Shown here in pieces: positions 4,722-5,346 of a stretch of 5,346 nt of DNA. Every line of letters begins with the position of its first letter. Position 1 is the stretch's first letter. The translations under genes and the position numbers were made by a program. Source of the DNA: Thermoplasmata archaeon (lineage in GTDB: Archaea; Thermoplasmatota; Thermoplasmata; Thermoplasmatales; Thermoplasmataceae); the NCBI GenBank assembly GCA_021835185.1, contig JAKBQO010000110.1:1-5346 (forward strand). Direction: 5' to 3'. The notes below the pieces were generated by a model. It did not search any database, was not told the DNA's origin, and was given only the letters and a program-made list of their open reading frames with translations.

Positions 4722-5346
4722 TAATTCCCTCACCTCCGGAATTCAGGAGGCTATAGATTCATGCATTGATGGATTCGTCATACTAGGATCTGGTGAGTAC
4801 CATATACGAAAATCCTTAATTATAAGAAGTGGCACACGGCTTATTTCCTCTAATAAGGCAATACTTGTTAATGATATTGAAGATGGATTTGAACCTTTTA
4901 TAAGGGTTGAACCCTATGCAGACATAGAATACTTAATTGCCAATTCAAACGGAAAGAGTGGAATCTCGTTGGGGGATAGTCGAAAAAACAATAACATTAA
5001 TGTGGGATATCTAAAGGTATACAATACCGGAACAAATTATGAAAAAGAACCCATGAGCGCTATTCTAATCAGGGGGTACAATATTGCAATAGATACAGTA
5101 GATATCTACAAAGGAAATGTAGGGCTTAGCATTGAGCATGCCGCTGATATCAGAATCAAGGAGATGCAAATTGTCGCATGCTCCACGGGAATCAGGGTAT
5201 TCAATGCCAATAACTTGAGTTTCTCTAACTTTTCAATAGATTCCTGCAATTATACTGGCATGCAGGTGGATTCAACAGAAAACTCATATTTTCAGGGAAC
5301 AATATGGAGTAATACAAAGGATTATAAGGGAATCAATAACACATGT
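4699..5346 (+). CDS. Right-handed parallel beta-helix protein, pectate-lyase-like fold (runs off the right edge)
   Basis: The frame is open for 216 codons to the window edge. It opens like pectate-lyase-superfamily proteins: IQEAIDSC (15-22), FVILGSGEYHI (26-36) and SLIIRSGTRLIS (39-50), matching the usual pattern of an AI-x-x-A helix, a V-x-L-x-x-G-x-Y strand, then an L-x-L-x-S-x-x-x-L strand. Four later rungs are visible with a period of 21-23 residues, starting at A121 (AILIRGYNIAI), G142 (GLSIEHAADIRI), G164 (GIRVFNANNLSF) and G187 (GMQVDSTENSYF), each a short strand, a turn with Asn or Asp, and a second strand. Such folds occur in polysaccharide lyases, epimerases, surface proteins and virus tail spikes. 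No catalytic residues can be assigned from this part. The ATG at 4699 is the first in frame after a stop at 4606 but has no Shine-Dalgarno and no signal peptide. The fold is well supported; the function is unknown. Confidence 0.75.
   Translation, partial: MPIVNPDNNSLTSGIQEAIDSCIDGFVILGSGEYHIRKSLIIRSGTRLISSNKAILVNDIEDGFEPFIRVEPYADIEYLIANSNGKSGISLGDSRKNNNINVGYLKVYNTGTNYEKEPMSAILIRGYNIAIDTVDIYKGNVGLSIEHAADIRIKEMQIVACSTGIRVFNANNLSFSNFSIDSCNYTGMQVDSTENSYFQGTIWSNTKDYKGINNTC

Noticed and set aside
1..5346. CRISPR array, insertion sequence, tRNA or rRNA
   Set aside because: No regularly spaced repeats, no transposase motifs or terminal inverted repeats, and no cloverleaf or rRNA-like sequence was seen on either strand.

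Overview
The window looks like chromosomal DNA from a thermoacidophilic archaeon of the Thermoplasmatales, with a Ferroplasma-like base composition. Four things point there: strong AT richness, heavy use of ATA, AGA and AGG codons, archaeal TATA boxes about 26 bp before several start codons (leaderless genes), and a TPP riboswitch in front of an MFS permease, an arrangement known from Thermoplasmatales. The assignment is inferred from sequence character, not from a database match.

Layout. Positions 1-429 (minus) hold the N-terminal part of a probable GT-B glycosyltransferase that runs off the left edge. After a divergent promoter region comes a plus-strand pair: a DUF211 protein (581-847) overlapping by 4 bp a VIT1/CCC1-like membrane protein (844-1368). 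A TPP riboswitch (about 1435-1514) then leads directly into an MFS transporter (1517-2734), the probable thiamine or thiamine-precursor importer. Convergent to it, and overlapping its 3' end by 23 bp, is a minus-strand Nudix-uracil-DNA-glycosylase fusion (2712-3680). A second divergent promoter region (3681-3838) separates this from a short MetF-like TIM-barrel protein (3839-4513). The right end carries an AT-rich leader with a possible 23-codon mini-ORF and the first 216 codons of a right-handed beta-helix protein (4699-5346).

How the parts work together. Only two functional units are well supported. One is the riboswitch-permease unit, where the Shine-Dalgarno sequence lies inside the aptamer's 3' strand, so ligand binding should shut off translation directly. 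The other is the translationally coupled DUF211/VIT1-like pair, suggesting a small soluble partner for a metal transporter. The Nudix-UDG fusion joins nucleotide-pool cleaning and uracil repair signatures in one chain, and its UDG half has lost three of the four iron-sulfur ligands typical of family 4. No mobile element, CRISPR array, tRNA or rRNA was seen. The window is mostly ordinary chromosome with a few unusual proteins; I do not see a clear new multi-gene system.
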